Positions 1-9,908 of a DNA stretch of 64,000 bases are shown here, in pieces (the first letter of the stretch is position 1; each line of letters opens with the position of its first letter). Location: NCBI RefSeq assembly GCF_016864195.1, contig NZ_CP045202.1, positions 2,821,001 to 2,885,000 of the forward strand, written 5' to 3'. Made by a program: the position numbers and the translations under genes. The notes under the pieces are model-generated. The model was not told the origin of the DNA, did no database searches, and saw only the letters and a list, made by a program, of their open reading frames with translations. The stretch comes from Dechloromonas sp. TW-R-39-2 (lineage in GTDB: Bacteria; Pseudomonadota; Gammaproteobacteria; Burkholderiales; Rhodocyclaceae).

Positions 1-878
1 ATGAAGAAACGCACCACTTCGGCATCGTAGGTTTCAAGCACGGTACGAATCGTGAAGAAATTGCCGAGCGATTTCGACATTTTTTCGTTGTCGACCCGGA
101 CAAAGCCGTTATGCATCCAGTAATTGACGAAAGAGCACTCATGCGCGCCTTCCGACTGGGCAATCTCGTTTTCGTGATGGGGAAACTGCAGATCCTGGCC
201 GCCACCATGAATATCGAAATGATTGCCGAGCAATTTCGAGCTCATCGCCGAGCACTCGATGTGCCAACCCGGCCGGCCACTGCCCCACGGTGACTCCCAA
301 GCCGGCTCGCCTGGCTTGGCATGCTTCCAGAGCACGAAATCGAGCGGATCCTGCTTGGCGGAATCAACCTCGACCCGCTCGCCGGCCCGCAGATCGTCGA
401 GCGACTTGCCGGACAGCTTGCCGTAACCCTCGAATTTGCGAACGGCGTAATTCACATCGCCATCCTGCGCCTGATAGGCCAGGCCACGCGCCTGCAATTT
501 GTCGATCAGGTCGAGCATTTCCGGAACGAATTCGGTTGCACGCGGCTCATGGTCCGGACGCAGAACACCCAGCGCATCGGCATCTTCATGCATGCAGGCA
601 ATGAAACGATCGGTCAGTTGAAGGATCGTTTCGCCGTTTTCAGCAGCCCGGCGAATAATCTTGTCATCGATGTCGGTAATGTTCCGGACATACGTCACGT
701 CGTAACCGGAAGCCTTCAACCAGCGATAAACCATGTCGAAAACGACCATGACCCGGGCGTGCCCGAGATGGCAATAATCATAGACGGTCATCCCGCAAAC
801 ATACATGCGAACCTTGTTGGGTTCGATCGGGGTAAAGAGTTGTTTTTCCCGCTTGAGGGAATTGTAAATTTTGAGCAT
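1..878 (-). CDS. cysS: Cysteinyl-tRNA synthetase, 3' part outside window
   Basis: Charges tRNA-Cys with cysteine in the cytoplasm (class I synthetase). About 292 residues are visible from the start; the family is about 460, so the C-terminal anticodon-binding part lies beyond base 1. Seen: the zinc-ligand Cys28 in a CGMTVYD segment, the HLGH form of the HIGH motif just after it, a [10 protein letters not shown] segment, and KMSKS at residues 266-270. The ATG at 876-878 gives the usual start MLKIYNSL. It diverges from the TPR gene at 983, and a candidate promoter lies between them. Function is secure from the motifs. Confidence 0.96.
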   Translation of the reverse strand, partial: MLKIYNSLKREKQLFTPIEPNKVRMYVCGMTVYDYCHLGHARVMVVFDMVYRWLKASGYDVTYVRNITDIDDKIIRRAAENGETILQLTDRFIACMHEDADALGVLRPDHEPRATEFVPEMLDLIDKLQARGLAYQAQDGDVNYAVRKFEGYGKLSGKSLDDLRAGERVEVDSAKQDPLDFVLWKHAKPGEPAWESPWGSGRPGWHIECSAMSSKLLGNHFDIHGGGQDLQFPHHENEIAQSEGAHECSFVNYWMHNGFVRVDNEKMSKSLGNFFTIRTVLETYDAEVVRFF

Positions 879-928
879 GCGGGGGTAAATTCGTCTGGCT
901 GCGAGGCTGCTTTCCCTATGGAAAGAGC

Positions 929-959
929 AGTATGTTTGGTAGAATTTGAGGATTGTCAA
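929..959 (-). promoter_or_regulatory. Candidate sigma70 promoter for cysS
   Basis: On the minus strand a perfect -35 TTGACA (954-959) is followed after 19 bases by CATACT (929-934), about 50 bases upstream of the cysS ATG. The spacer is slightly long and the -10 is imperfect. No equally good promoter was found for the divergent gene, though a TATAAC lies at 971-976. Confidence 0.4.
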
Positions 960-982
960 ACCACGCAAAGTATAACATAGCG

Positions 983-2080
983 ATGACCTCGAAAATCCTG
1001 CCCCAGCCCCGTTTTCAGCAGCTCAAGACGCTGCGTGCACTGGCTATTGGCTTGGCCATCGGCTTTGCCGCGCCATCCTTTGCCGACAACCTGCCGGAAG
1101 TCCAGCGACTGATCAAACAAGGCCAATACCCGCAGGCGCTCGAAAAAGTGGATGCCTATCTGAGCAGCCGTCCAAAAGACGCACAAGGCCGCTTCCTGAA
1201 GGGTTTGATCTTCACCGAAATGAACAAGCTGCCGGAAGCCGTCGGCGTATTCACCAAGCTGACCGAAGACTACCCGGAGCTCCCGGAGCCGTATAACAAC
1301 CTGGCCGTTCTTTACGCCCAGCAGAAGCAATACGACAAAGCCCGCACAGCACTTGAAATGGCCATAAGGACTCATCCTTCGTACGCCATCGCCTACGAAA
1401 ACCTGGGTGACATTTACGCCAAGCTGGCCAGCCAGGCTTATGACAAGGCACTCCAGCTCGACAATTCGAATGCCACGACACAAAACAAGCTGGCGCTGAT
1501 TCGCGACCTCATCACCACATCCAGCAAACCGGGCAGCAAGCCGCAAGCCGCAAGCGCGCCGGTCGCCGCAGCACCGGCACCCGCCCCCGTCGCAGCGGCC
1601 AAGCCAGCCACACCGAGCGCAGCACCAACGGCCAGCGTCGTTTCAAGCACCCCGGGTGCCGCATCGACGTCATCTGCCGCACCGGCCAAGACAGCCGAAA
1701 GCAAGCCGGCGCCGATTGCCGAGCCAGCCCGTGCCGACAGCGCCAACGATGATGTGGCCAAGGCTGTTGCTGCCTGGGCCAGCGCCTGGTCGCGCAAGGA
1801 CATGCGCGCTTACCTGGGTGCCTATGCGGCCGACTTCAACACCCCCAAGGGTGTCAGCCGCAAGGTCTGGGAAAGCGAACGCGAAGACCGCATTGCAGGC
1901 AAGTCCGGCAAAATTTCCGTGACTTACGACACGCCGCAGATTTCGGTCAATGGCGACAAGGCAACGGCCAAGTTCCGCCAGCATTACCAGGCAACCAACC
2001 TGAGCACCTCGACCACCAAGACACTGGTTCTCGTCCGCTCGGGTAGCAAGTGGCTGATCAAGGAAGAAAACTCTCGTTGA
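983..2080 (+). CDS. Periplasmic TPR protein with C-terminal NTF2/Cds6-like domain
   Basis: 365 residues. A signal peptide covers about residues 1-34 (hydrophobic stretch ending SFA), so export to the periplasm is predicted. TPR-like repeats run about 37-180 (for example residues around [15 protein letters not shown]). A low-complexity Ala/Pro/Ser linker follows (about 190-255), then an alpha+beta domain of about 100 residues ending [10 protein letters not shown]. That last domain resembles the C-terminus of the next gene's product, an L,D-transpeptidase, so both probably act on the cell wall together. The ATG at 983 is chosen because it directly precedes the signal sequence; an in-frame ATG at 953 has no such merit. 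Stop and next start overlap (TGATG). A precise function is not known. Confidence 0.85.
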   Translation: MTSKILPQPRFQQLKTLRALAIGLAIGFAAPSFADNLPEVQRLIKQGQYPQALEKVDAYLSSRPKDAQGRFLKGLIFTEMNKLPEAVGVFTKLTEDYPELPEPYNNLAVLYAQQKQYDKARTALEMAIRTHPSYAIAYENLGDIYAKLASQAYDKALQLDNSNATTQNKLALIRDLITTSSKPGSKPQAASAPVAAAPAPAPVAAAKPATPSAAPTASVVSSTPGAASTSSAAPAKTAESKPAPIAEPARADSANDDVAKAVAAWASAWSRKDMRAYLGAYAADFNTPKGVSRKVWESEREDRIAGKSGKISVTYDTPQISVNGDKATAKFRQHYQATNLSTSTTKTLVLVRSGSKWLIKEENSR

Positions 2081-3327
2081 TGCAGGGCCGCAAGTTAATC
2101 AGTATCTGGCTGGCAACCTGCCTGGCCGGCTTCATGCCGGCTGGACAATCCTTCGCCAAGGACATCGCTGGAAATAACCCGCAACGTAGCGGACAAAGTC
2201 TTCCGGTCACCGTCTCGGATGCCGGTCCGGAAGCGCAACTGGCCAGGATTTTCAAGGAAATCGAAGGAAATCGCCTGAACAATGCGCTTCAACAGACCGA
2301 AGCCTTGTTGAAGCAACATCCCAACTATCGCCTGGCTCACCTGATCCGGGGCGATTTGTTGCTGGCCCGAACAAAGCCAATCCAGACTTTTGGCGCCTTG
2401 AGCGATGCACCCAGCGACAAAGTCGCCGACCTGCGCGGCGAGGCCATTGCACGCCTGAAGGGATACCGGGAAAAACCGGAAGCCAGCTTCATTCCCCGCT
2501 ATCTCCTGCAGATGCCGGCCGACCAGCGTTTTGCCATCGTCGTCGACACCAAGCGCTCACGCCTCTACGTCTATGAGAACGATGTTGCAAACGGCGGACG
2601 CCCGCGGTTTGTCGCCGACTATTACGTCACCCAAGGCAAGCTGGGTGCAGAAAAACTGTCTGAAGGCGACAAGAAAACACCAATCGGGGTTTATCACGTC
2701 ACGGCCAATCTGCCCAAGCAGAAACTGGCTGACCTTTATGGCAGCGGCGCTTTTCCGATCAACTATCCCAATGAGTGGGACAAGCGGCAGGGACGGGGCG
2801 GCAGCGGCATCTGGCTGCACGGCACGCCATCCGATACTTTTGCTCGCCCGCCGCGCGCCTCCGATGGCTGTGTCGTACTGACCAACCAGGATCTCGAAGC
2901 TGTCGCCAAGAACCTTCAGGTTGGCCTGACGCCCGTCATCATCAGCAATTCGGTCGAATGGCTGTCGCTGGATGACTGGAACAAGGAACGCAGCGACCTG
3001 AACAAGACCATCGACGCCTGGCGCGCCGACTGGGAAAGCCGCGATACCGAACGCTACCTCAAGCATTACTCGAAGCGCTTCAAGTCGGCCGAGCAGAATT
3101 TCGATCAGTTTGCTGCCCAGAAGCGGCAGGTCAATGCCGGCAAGGAATGGATCAAGGTCAAGCTCGACAAATTGTCGGTCTTCCGCAATCCGGGCAAGGA
3201 AGAAGTGGTTGTCGTCACCTTTGACCAGGACTATCGCAGCAACAATCTGAACAATCAGATGAAAAAGCGACAGTACTGGCTGCGTGAAGACGGCAAGTGG
3301 AAAATCATTTACGAAGGAAGTGCCTGA
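2080..3327 (+). CDS. L,D-transpeptidase (YkuD), Cds6-like
   Basis: Predicted periplasmic enzyme that makes or edits 3-3 peptidoglycan cross-links, or attaches proteins to the wall. 415 residues. Signal peptide about 1-26, a helical repeat-like region about 50-130, and a YkuD catalytic domain about 148-290 with His247 (WLHGTP) and nucleophile Cys264 in SDGCVVL. A C-terminal NTF2-like domain (about 310-415, ending [10 protein letters not shown]) is similar to that of the upstream TPR protein. The ATG at 2080 overlaps the upstream stop, and its own stop overlaps the next start, so the genes are translationally coupled. The Cds6 assignment rests on the extra C-terminal domain. Confidence 0.92.
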   Translation: MQGRKLISIWLATCLAGFMPAGQSFAKDIAGNNPQRSGQSLPVTVSDAGPEAQLARIFKEIEGNRLNNALQQTEALLKQHPNYRLAHLIRGDLLLARTKPIQTFGALSDAPSDKVADLRGEAIARLKGYREKPEASFIPRYLLQMPADQRFAIVVDTKRSRLYVYENDVANGGRPRFVADYYVTQGKLGAEKLSEGDKKTPIGVYHVTANLPKQKLADLYGSGAFPINYPNEWDKRQGRGGSGIWLHGTPSDTFARPPRASDGCVVLTNQDLEAVAKNLQVGLTPVIISNSVEWLSLDDWNKERSDLNKTIDAWRADWESRDTERYLKHYSKRFKSAEQNFDQFAAQKRQVNAGKEWIKVKLDKLSVFRNPGKEEVVVVTFDQDYRSNNLNNQMKKRQYWLREDGKWKIIYEGSA

Positions 3328-3899
3328 TGTTGAAAAAAGTATCCGCACTGGCAGCCGGCCTGTTGGTCTCGGCCATCGCCTTTGCAGCCCCGACCGTCGA
3401 AATGACGACCAATCTGGGCAAATTCACCCTCGAACTGTTTCCGGAGAAAGCACCGAAGACTGTTGAGATGTTCCTCTACAACGCCAAGCACGGCTTCTAC
3501 GAAGCCACCGTTTTCCATCGTGTGATCGATGGCTTCATGATCCAGGGCGGCGGTTTCAACTCTTCCATGGAAGAAAAGAAAACCCGCACACCGGCCCTGC
3601 AGAATGAAGCGACCAATGGCCTGACCAATGATCGCGGCACGGTGGCCATGGCTCGCACTCAGGACCCGCATTCGGCCCGCGTCCAGTTCTTCATCAACCT
3701 GAAGGATAATGATTTCCTCAACCACAAAACCACCGGCGACCCGCGCGGTTGGGGCTATGCCGTTTTCGGCAAGGTTGTCCAGGGCATGGATGTGGTCGAC
3801 AAGATTGCCAAGGTGCCGACCGGCAACGCTGGCTATTACCAGAACGTTCCGACGACGCCTGTCACTATTCAGAACGTCAAAATCATCTCCGAAAAATAA
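3327..3899 (+). CDS. ppiA: Periplasmic cyclophilin-type peptidyl-prolyl isomerase
   Basis: 190 residues. A signal peptide (about 1-20, ending AFA) precedes a complete cyclophilin domain with [14 protein letters not shown], including the catalytic Arg, then ARVQFFINL and [16 protein letters not shown]. It catalyses cis-trans isomerisation of X-Pro bonds in exported proteins. The start ATG overlaps the transpeptidase stop. A cytoplasmic paralogue follows ten bases downstream, so the pair looks like an old tandem duplication with one copy targeted to the periplasm. Confidence 0.95.
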   Translation: MLKKVSALAAGLLVSAIAFAAPTVEMTTNLGKFTLELFPEKAPKTVEMFLYNAKHGFYEATVFHRVIDGFMIQGGGFNSSMEEKKTRTPALQNEATNGLTNDRGTVAMARTQDPHSARVQFFINLKDNDFLNHKTTGDPRGWGYAVFGKVVQGMDVVDKIAKVPTGNAGYYQNVPTTPVTIQNVKIISEK

Positions 3900-3909
3900 G
3901 GATTACCCA

Positions 3910-4401
3910 ATGATCAAGCTCACCACCAACCACGGTGTCATCACCCTCAACCTGGATGCCGAAAAGGCCCCGAAGACGGTCGCCAACTTCATTTCCTACG
4001 TTGAAGCCGGCCACTACAACAACACCGTCTTCCACCGCGTGATCAAGAACTTCATGATCCAGGGCGGCGGCATGGAACCCGGCATGAACCAGAAAGAGTG
4101 CCAGGCACCGATCGAGAACGAAGCCGCCAACGGCCTGAAAAACAAGCGTGGCAGCATCGCCATGGCGCGTACCAACGACCCGCACTCGGCGACCGCCCAG
4201 TTCTTCATCAATACTGTCGACAACGATTTCCTCGACTTCAAGGCACCGAGCGGCCAGGGCTGGGGTTACTGTGTTTTCGGTGAAGTCGTCGAAGGCATGG
4301 ATGTGGTCGACAAGATCCGCGCCGTGGCCACCGGCAACAAGGGCTTCCACCAAGATGTGCCGAAGGAAGACGTGATCATCGAGAAGGCCGAGATCGTTTG
4401 A
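3910..4401 (+). CDS. ppiB: Cytoplasmic cyclophilin-type peptidyl-prolyl isomerase
   Basis: 163 residues with no signal peptide. A full cyclophilin domain starts at the N-terminus ([16 protein letters not shown]) and contains [26 protein letters not shown] and [16 protein letters not shown]. It is clearly related to the upstream periplasmic copy but begins directly with the domain. The ATG at 3910 follows an AAGGATTACCCA leader. Its 3' end overlaps the lpxH start. The ppiB-lpxH order is common in betaproteobacteria. Confidence 0.96.
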   Translation: MIKLTTNHGVITLNLDAEKAPKTVANFISYVEAGHYNNTVFHRVIKNFMIQGGGMEPGMNQKECQAPIENEAANGLKNKRGSIAMARTNDPHSATAQFFINTVDNDFLDFKAPSGQGWGYCVFGEVVEGMDVVDKIRAVATGNKGFHQDVPKEDVIIEKAEIV

Positions 4402-5135
4402 TCTTCTTCATCTCCGATCTGCACCTGTCGCCCCGGTCACCCGGGGCGACTCGTTTGTTTCTCCAGTTTATCGGCGACCGCGCGCGACAAGCCGATGAGC
4501 TGTACATCCTCGGCGATTTTTTCGAAACCTGGATCGGCGATGACGATATCGACGACAGTTTCAACGCCGGGATTGTCAGTGCCTTGCGCGCTGCCAGCGA
4601 TGCCGGACTACGCATCAGCCTGCTGCACGGCAACCGCGACTTCCTGCTCGGCCCGGATTTTTCCACGGCGAGCGGCGTCCGCCTGATTTCCGACCCTTAT
4701 GTCCTGTCGACCGCGGAATGGCAGTTTGTGCTCTCACATGGCGATGCCCTGTGCCTGGACGACACCGCCTACATGGCCTTCCGGACGCAAGTCCGCAACC
4801 CGGACTGGCAAGCAGCACTGCTCGCCAAGCCACTCGCCGAGCGCCGCGCCATCGCCGCCCACATGCGTGAGGTCAGCGAGTCCAGCCAGCGTGACAAGGA
4901 CAATCCTTACACCGATCTGCAGCCCGCCGCGACCGACGACTTCCTGCGCGAACACGGTTACGCCACCTTCGTTCACGGCCACACGCACCAACCGGCCAAG
5001 CACGACCACATCGTCGACGGCATCCATGTCGAGCGCTGGGTGCTGGCCGACTGGCATGAAGAGCGCGGCGAATGCCTGATCTGGGATGGCGAGGCGCTGA
5101 GCCGCGAAGCCATCCTGCCTGAAAACCGGCCTTAA
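4398..5135 (+). CDS. lpxH: UDP-2,3-diacylglucosamine diphosphatase
   Basis: Cleaves UDP-2,3-diacylglucosamine to lipid X and UMP in lipid A synthesis, at the inner face of the inner membrane. 245 residues, typical for LpxH. Metallophosphoesterase motifs are all present: SDLHLS (Asp7, His9), [31 protein letters not shown] and FVHGHTHQP. The start is a TTG at 4398-4400 that overlaps the ppiB stop; it gives the expected [11 protein letters not shown] and no ATG fits better. Translational coupling to ppiB is therefore likely. Confidence 0.95.
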   Translation: MIFFISDLHLSPRSPGATRLFLQFIGDRARQADELYILGDFFETWIGDDDIDDSFNAGIVSALRAASDAGLRISLLHGNRDFLLGPDFSTASGVRLISDPYVLSTAEWQFVLSHGDALCLDDTAYMAFRTQVRNPDWQAALLAKPLAERRAIAAHMREVSESSQRDKDNPYTDLQPAATDDFLREHGYATFVHGHTHQPAKHDHIVDGIHVERWVLADWHEERGECLIWDGEALSREAILPENRP

Positions 5136-5157
5136 TCCGGTGTCGACCGCAGCAAGC

Positions 5158-6978
5158 ATGCACCCCGTCAGCGGAACCAGGAATGCACTGGACATCCTGC
5201 GCGATGTCTTCGGTTATCCAGCCTTTCGCGGCGCCCAGGCCGAAATCATCGAGCACGTCAGCACGGGTGGCGACGCCCTGGTGCTGATGCCGACAGGCGG
5301 CGGCAAAAGTCTCTGTTTCCAGATTCCGGCCCTGCTCCGCCCCGGCTGCGCCATTGTCGTTTCGCCACTGATTGCGCTGATGCAGGATCAGGTCGACGCC
5401 CTGACCCAACTCGGCGTCAAGGCCGCTTGCCTGAACTCGACGCTCGACTGGCGCGAGGCCCAGGCTATCGAGCAGGCCATCTTCAACGGCACCCTCGATC
5501 TCGTTTACATCGCCCCGGAGCGCCTGCTGCTCGACCGCACGCTGGCGATGATCGACAGCCTCTACGAAGCCGGCAAGCTATCCCTGTTCGCCATCGACGA
5601 AGCGCACTGCGTCTCGCAATGGGGCCACGATTTCCGGCCGGAATACCTGCAGCTGTCGACGCTGCACCAGCGTTACCCGAATGTCCCGCGCATCGCCCTG
5701 ACGGCGACGGCCGACACGGCGACACAGAACGAAATGCTGGCCCGCCTCGGCCTGACCGAAGCGCGAGTTTTCCTTTCCAGCTTCGATCGCCCGAACATCC
5801 GCTACACCGTGGTCGAAAAAGACAATGCCAAGAAGCAATTGCTCGGCTTCCTGACCGGGCGACGCGGCCAGGCTGGCATCGTCTATTGCCTGTCGCGCAA
5901 GAAGGTCGAGGAAACCGCCGAATGGCTGTCAACCCAGGGCTACCCGGCCCTGCCTTACCATGCCGGCCTGCCGGCACCGGAGCGTGCCGCCAACCAGCGC
6001 CGTTTCCTGCGCGAGGAAGGCCTGATCATGTGTGCGACGATCGCCTTCGGCATGGGTATCGACAAACCCGACGTCCGCTTCGTCGCCCACCTCGATTTAC
6101 CGAAAAGCATCGAAGCCTACTACCAGGAAACCGGCCGCGCCGGCCGTGACGGTGAAGCAGCCGAAGCCTGGATGGCTTATGGCATGCAGGACGTCGCATT
6201 GCAGCACGCCCGGATTGCCGAATCGGGTGCCGCCGAAGGCCAGAAAATCCTCGAATCCCAGCGCTTGACCGCGCTGCTCGCCTATTGCGAAGCACCGCGC
6301 TGCCGCCGTCAGGTGCTGCTCAACTACTTTGCCGAAAACCGCGAGCCCTGCGGCAATTGCGACGTCTGCCTCGATCCGCCGGAATTGTGGGATGGCACCC
6401 AAGCGGCACAAAAAGCCCTGTCGGCCATTTTCCGCACCGGCATGCGCTTCGGCGTGACACACCTGACCGATGTGCTGCGCGGCAAGATGAACGAGCGCAT
6501 GCAGCAGTACGGCCACGACAAACTGCCGACTTTCGGCGTCGGCAACGAACTCGACGATCACGGCTGGAAAAGCGTTTTCCGCCAACTGGCCGCCGCCGGG
6601 CTGGTCCATGTCGATATGGCCGAGCACGGCGCGCTGCAACTGACCGATGCTGCCCGCGAAGTACTCAAGGGCCAGCGCCGTGTTCAGTTGCGTCGCCCGG
6701 CCAAGCGCAAATCGACGACAAGCCGGAGCAGCGTTGTCCAGAGCGACCTGTCGCCGGCCGATGACGCACTATTCCAGTTGCTGCGCAAATGGCGGGCCGA
6801 CACGGCGCGCGAACAGGGCGTCCCGGCCTACGTCATCCTGCACGACAAGACCTTGCGCGAACTGGCCGAAGTCCGCCCGGTCAGCCACGGCCTGCTGGCC
6901 AGCATCACCGGCATGGGCACGGCCAAGATCGACCATTACGGCGAAGAACTGCTCAACCTGATCCGCCACGAGGCTTGA
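5158..6978 (+). CDS. recQ: ATP-dependent DNA helicase RecQ
   Basis: 3'-5' helicase for recombination and fork repair. 606 residues from the ATG at 5158; a GTG at 5140 would add six residues and cannot be excluded, as neither has a strong ribosome site. Seen in order: Walker [16 protein letters not shown] in [15 protein letters not shown], helicase motif [12 protein letters not shown], the zinc-binding Cys cluster CEAPRCRRQ...CGNCDVC, a winged-helix RQC region, and a C-terminal HRDC domain ending [16 protein letters not shown]. Full length for the RecQ family. Confidence 0.95.
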   Translation: MHPVSGTRNALDILRDVFGYPAFRGAQAEIIEHVSTGGDALVLMPTGGGKSLCFQIPALLRPGCAIVVSPLIALMQDQVDALTQLGVKAACLNSTLDWREAQAIEQAIFNGTLDLVYIAPERLLLDRTLAMIDSLYEAGKLSLFAIDEAHCVSQWGHDFRPEYLQLSTLHQRYPNVPRIALTATADTATQNEMLARLGLTEARVFLSSFDRPNIRYTVVEKDNAKKQLLGFLTGRRGQAGIVYCLSRKKVEETAEWLSTQGYPALPYHAGLPAPERAANQRRFLREEGLIMCATIAFGMGIDKPDVRFVAHLDLPKSIEAYYQETGRAGRDGEAAEAWMAYGMQDVALQHARIAESGAAEGQKILESQRLTALLAYCEAPRCRRQVLLNYFAENREPCGNCDVCLDPPELWDGTQAAQKALSAIFRTGMRFGVTHLTDVLRGKMNERMQQYGHDKLPTFGVGNELDDHGWKSVFRQLAAAGLVHVDMAEHGALQLTDAAREVLKGQRRVQLRRPAKRKSTTSRSSVVQSDLSPADDALFQLLRKWRADTAREQGVPAYVILHDKTLRELAEVRPVSHGLLASITGMGTAKIDHYGEELLNLIRHEA

Positions 6979-6980
6979 CC

Positions 6981-8615
6981 ATGGATACCCGCAATACTCT
7001 CAATGCCGCACTCGGCAGCATCGTTATTGCCGCACTGCTCGCCTCAGGCATCGCTCCGTTCGACCGGACAACCTGGTTGATGGAAGTTGCCCCGGTACTG
7101 ATTGCCCTGCCACTGATCGTGGTCACACGCAAAAACTATCCGCTGACAATCCTGCTCACAGTATTGATCGCCCTGCACATGCTGGTGCTGATTGCCGGCG
7201 GCGCCTGGAGCTATGCGCGTGTTCCGCTGGGTTTCTGGCTGCAGGAGGTTTTCGCGGTCGACCGCAATCCCTACGACAAAATCGGGCATTTCATGCAGGG
7301 CTTCGTTCCCGCCTTGATTGCCCGTGAAATCCTGCTGCGCGGCGCTTACATCAAAGGCCGCAAGATGACCGCCTTCCTGTGCATCAGCATTGCACTGGCA
7401 ATCAGCGCCACCTACGAACTGATCGAATGGGCTGCCGCATTGGCGCTGGGCCAAGGCGCTGACGAGTTTCTCGGCACCCAGGGCGATGTCTGGGATACCC
7501 AGTCCGACATGTTCATGGCCCTGATCGGTTCCAGTACTGCCATGGTGTTTCTTTCAGGCTGGCATGACCGTCAGCTGGCCAGACTGCCCGGCGCGTACCG
7601 CCGCAAGCCCGACGTTTGCCAACCAACCGGCAATGCAGAATTGCCCATGCTCGACATCTACATGCCGATGATGAAAAGTGCAGCCATCATCGCCACCGGG
7701 CGCCTCGGGCTGTTTCAGGCACTAGCCGAAGGCCCGCTCGACAGCGCCGACCTGGCCCGAAAAATCCAGGCCAGCGAACGCGGTACAGCAACACTGATCG
7801 ATTTCCTGATCACCATCGGCTATCTCGAACAACAAGGCACGAAGATCGCCAACAGCGCCAGCACGCAACGCTGGCTGACCCGTCTCGGCCAGATCGACTA
7901 CACCCCCGGCGTCTTGTGGACCTACGAAGCCTGGCCGATGATGGCCAGACTGGATGATGCCGTGCGAAGCGGCCAGCCGGAAAGCACGCTATGGGATGCC
8001 ATGGTCGACCGTCCCGAACTGGGCGAATTGTTCTCGGCCTACATGCGCGCCTTCGCTCAGGATCTCGGCCCGGATTTGCTGAAGCACGTCCCGATAACAG
8101 CGAAATACCGCCGTCTGCTTGATCTCGGCGGCTCACACGGTTTGCACTCGGTGCGTTTCTGCCAACGCTACCCGCAACTGAGCAGCCGGATCGTCGATCT
8201 GCCCAGCGCTCTGGGCAATACCCCGGCGACGCTGGCCGGCGAAGGGCTGAGCCAGCGCATCGAACTCAGTCCGGGCAACCTGCTCGACCACGACTGGGGA
8301 ACCGGGCATGACGTCGTGTTCTACCTCTCGGTCGCCCACAACCAGACGGCCGACGACAACCGTCGGGTCATCCAGCGCATTTACAACGCACTCAATCCCG
8401 GCGGCCTGCTGGTCATCCACGAATATCTCGCCGAATCGCCCAACAATGCACTCAACGCAGCTTTTCGTCTGACCTTGCTGTTCGAAACCGGCACGCAGAC
8501 CCATGCCTTCGATGATTATGCGGGCTGGCTGGAAGCAGCAGACTTCGTCGCGCTCAAACGCATCGATCTCGACCCGCAAGAAAAAGGCTCCCTGCTACTT
8601 GCCTGGCGCCCCTGA
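6981..8615 (+). CDS. DUF2238/YjdF-like membrane domain fused to a SAM-dependent O-methyltransferase
   Basis: One uninterrupted 544-residue frame. Residues 1 to about 200 are an integral membrane domain with several hydrophobic helices and the segments DKIGHFMQGFVP (99-110), TYELIEW (144-150) and GTQGDVWDTQSDM (165-177), matching my memory of the DUF2238/YjdF family. After a short linker, residues 223-544 look like a class I O-methyltransferase of the hydroxyneurosterone/acetylserotonin type: an N-terminal winged-helix dimerisation part (SAAIIATGRLGLFQALAEG), then SAM motif I LLDLGGSHGLHS (379-390), and VIHEYL. The ATG at 6981 lies two bases after the recQ stop. An internal ATG at 7647 could start a free methyltransferase. 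The substrate is unknown. Confidence 0.8.
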   Translation: MDTRNTLNAALGSIVIAALLASGIAPFDRTTWLMEVAPVLIALPLIVVTRKNYPLTILLTVLIALHMLVLIAGGAWSYARVPLGFWLQEVFAVDRNPYDKIGHFMQGFVPALIAREILLRGAYIKGRKMTAFLCISIALAISATYELIEWAAALALGQGADEFLGTQGDVWDTQSDMFMALIGSSTAMVFLSGWHDRQLARLPGAYRRKPDVCQPTGNAELPMLDIYMPMMKSAAIIATGRLGLFQALAEGPLDSADLARKIQASERGTATLIDFLITIGYLEQQGTKIANSASTQRWLTRLGQIDYTPGVLWTYEAWPMMARLDDAVRSGQPESTLWDAMVDRPELGELFSAYMRAFAQDLGPDLLKHVPITAKYRRLLDLGGSHGLHSVRFCQRYPQLSSRIVDLPSALGNTPATLAGEGLSQRIELSPGNLLDHDWGTGHDVVFYLSVAHNQTADDNRRVIQRIYNALNPGGLLVIHEYLAESPNNALNAAFRLTLLFETGTQTHAFDDYAGWLEAADFVALKRIDLDPQEKGSLLLAWRP

Positions 8616-8727
8616 TTTGCCGCGGAGAATTACAGGAGAATAGGCATCAGCTTGCCCGGCCACCTTGAAATCGCTACCAAGCGGGGGTTAAATAAAACCT
8701 CTTCAAATACTTACAGGCCGATGCCAC

Positions 8728-9807
8728 ATGCCAAAACCCCTCCTCAGGCACCTGCTGTTTGGTCGGGTCAGATTTCTCGAAAGTGAAGAGTACCTCGCGT
8801 TTCAGTACAAGCTGCTGATCATCGTGCTGCTTTCCGGTGCGCTCTTCACCGCACTTTTCCTGGTCGGCGAAATCAGCAAGCTCAATCCTCTCGGCGGCAG
8901 CATTCACTTTTACTCGATGAATGTCTTTTCGGCGGGCGCCCTGCTGCTTTGGCTACTGCTCAGGGGAAGGAAAGAACGCTACCGGCAGATTGCCTGGAGC
9001 TATCAGATCCTGTGCATTCTCGAATACATCTCGGCCTTGCTGTACGTCCCGCAGGATGAGCTGAGGATTCTCTGGTTCTTTACCAACATCCCCGGCGTTT
9101 ACATTCTGCTTGGTCAGCACCCCGGCGCGATCATTACCAGCCTGAGCATCGTTGGACTAGCCTTCGGCAACGCCTACTTGTCGGCACCTTACTCACCCAA
9201 TGGCCTGGCCACGCTGATCGTCGCCATGGCGTACCAAGGTGCTTTTTTCCACATTTATGGGAATCGCTCGATTTCCTATTTTGTGCGCATGCGCAAATCG
9301 CATGAAAAACTGCACCATCTTGCCACCCACGACTCGCTGACCGGCTCGCTCAATGCCCGTGCCTATTACGCAAGCTGCGAGCACATGATTCATTTCGCCC
9401 GAAGACACGCCTCGCCGTTCTCGATCCTGTTCATCGACCTCGATCATTTCAAGCACGTCAACGATAACTACGGGCATGCTGCCGGTGACATTGTTCTGAA
9501 GGCAGTCGCAGGCACCCTGACGCAATCGATACGAGGCAGCGATGCACTGGGTCGGGTCGGCGGCGAAGAATTCTCGATTTTCCTGCCCAACACCAGCTTG
9601 GCCGGCGCCCAGCTGGTTGCTGAAACGATTCGGGAGAAAATTGAAAACCTGTGCCCGGTGATCGCCTCCGGCCCCTTGAAAATCACCGCAAGCATTGGCA
9701 TTGCCGAATGCAGCAAGGGCGATCAGAGCATGGAAGAAATCCAGCAACAGGCAGACGAGGCCATGTATGAAGCCAAGAAAAAGGCCGCAACCGTGTCTCG
9801 TCGCTGA
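8728..9807 (+). CDS. Membrane-bound diguanylate cyclase (GGDEF)
   Basis: 359 residues. The N-terminal half holds about five or six hydrophobic helices (about residues 27-185) with no recognised sensor family. The C-terminal GGDEF domain begins near THDSLTGSLNAR. The active-site motif is GGEEF (278-282), compatible with cyclase activity, and an RGSD inhibitory c-di-GMP site (269-272) lies five residues before it. The enzyme should make c-di-GMP from GTP and be product-inhibited. It stands alone between the methyltransferase fusion and the convergent hflX. An imperfect GC-rich hairpin without a T-tract lies downstream at about 9851-9894. Confidence 0.92.
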   Translation: MPKPLLRHLLFGRVRFLESEEYLAFQYKLLIIVLLSGALFTALFLVGEISKLNPLGGSIHFYSMNVFSAGALLLWLLLRGRKERYRQIAWSYQILCILEYISALLYVPQDELRILWFFTNIPGVYILLGQHPGAIITSLSIVGLAFGNAYLSAPYSPNGLATLIVAMAYQGAFFHIYGNRSISYFVRMRKSHEKLHHLATHDSLTGSLNARAYYASCEHMIHFARRHASPFSILFIDLDHFKHVNDNYGHAAGDIVLKAVAGTLTQSIRGSDALGRVGGEEFSIFLPNTSLAGAQLVAETIREKIENLCPVIASGPLKITASIGIAECSKGDQSMEEIQQQADEAMYEAKKKAATVSRR

Positions 9808-9908
9808 GTCAGGTCAATCCAGTGCTAGCAACCGCCCTGGCTGGCTGAATGGCCGGGGTGCTGCACGCGGCAGCGGCACCGGCCATCCCTGCTTCGATGA
9901 GTCGAAGC

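Noticed and set aside
321..980. 219-codon plus-strand frame at the left edge
   Set aside because: Antisense to cysS, which has intact HIGH and KMSKS motifs.
9851..9894. Imperfect GC-rich hairpin between the diguanylate cyclase and hflX
   Set aside because: No T-tract on either strand and mismatched arms; too weak to call a terminator.
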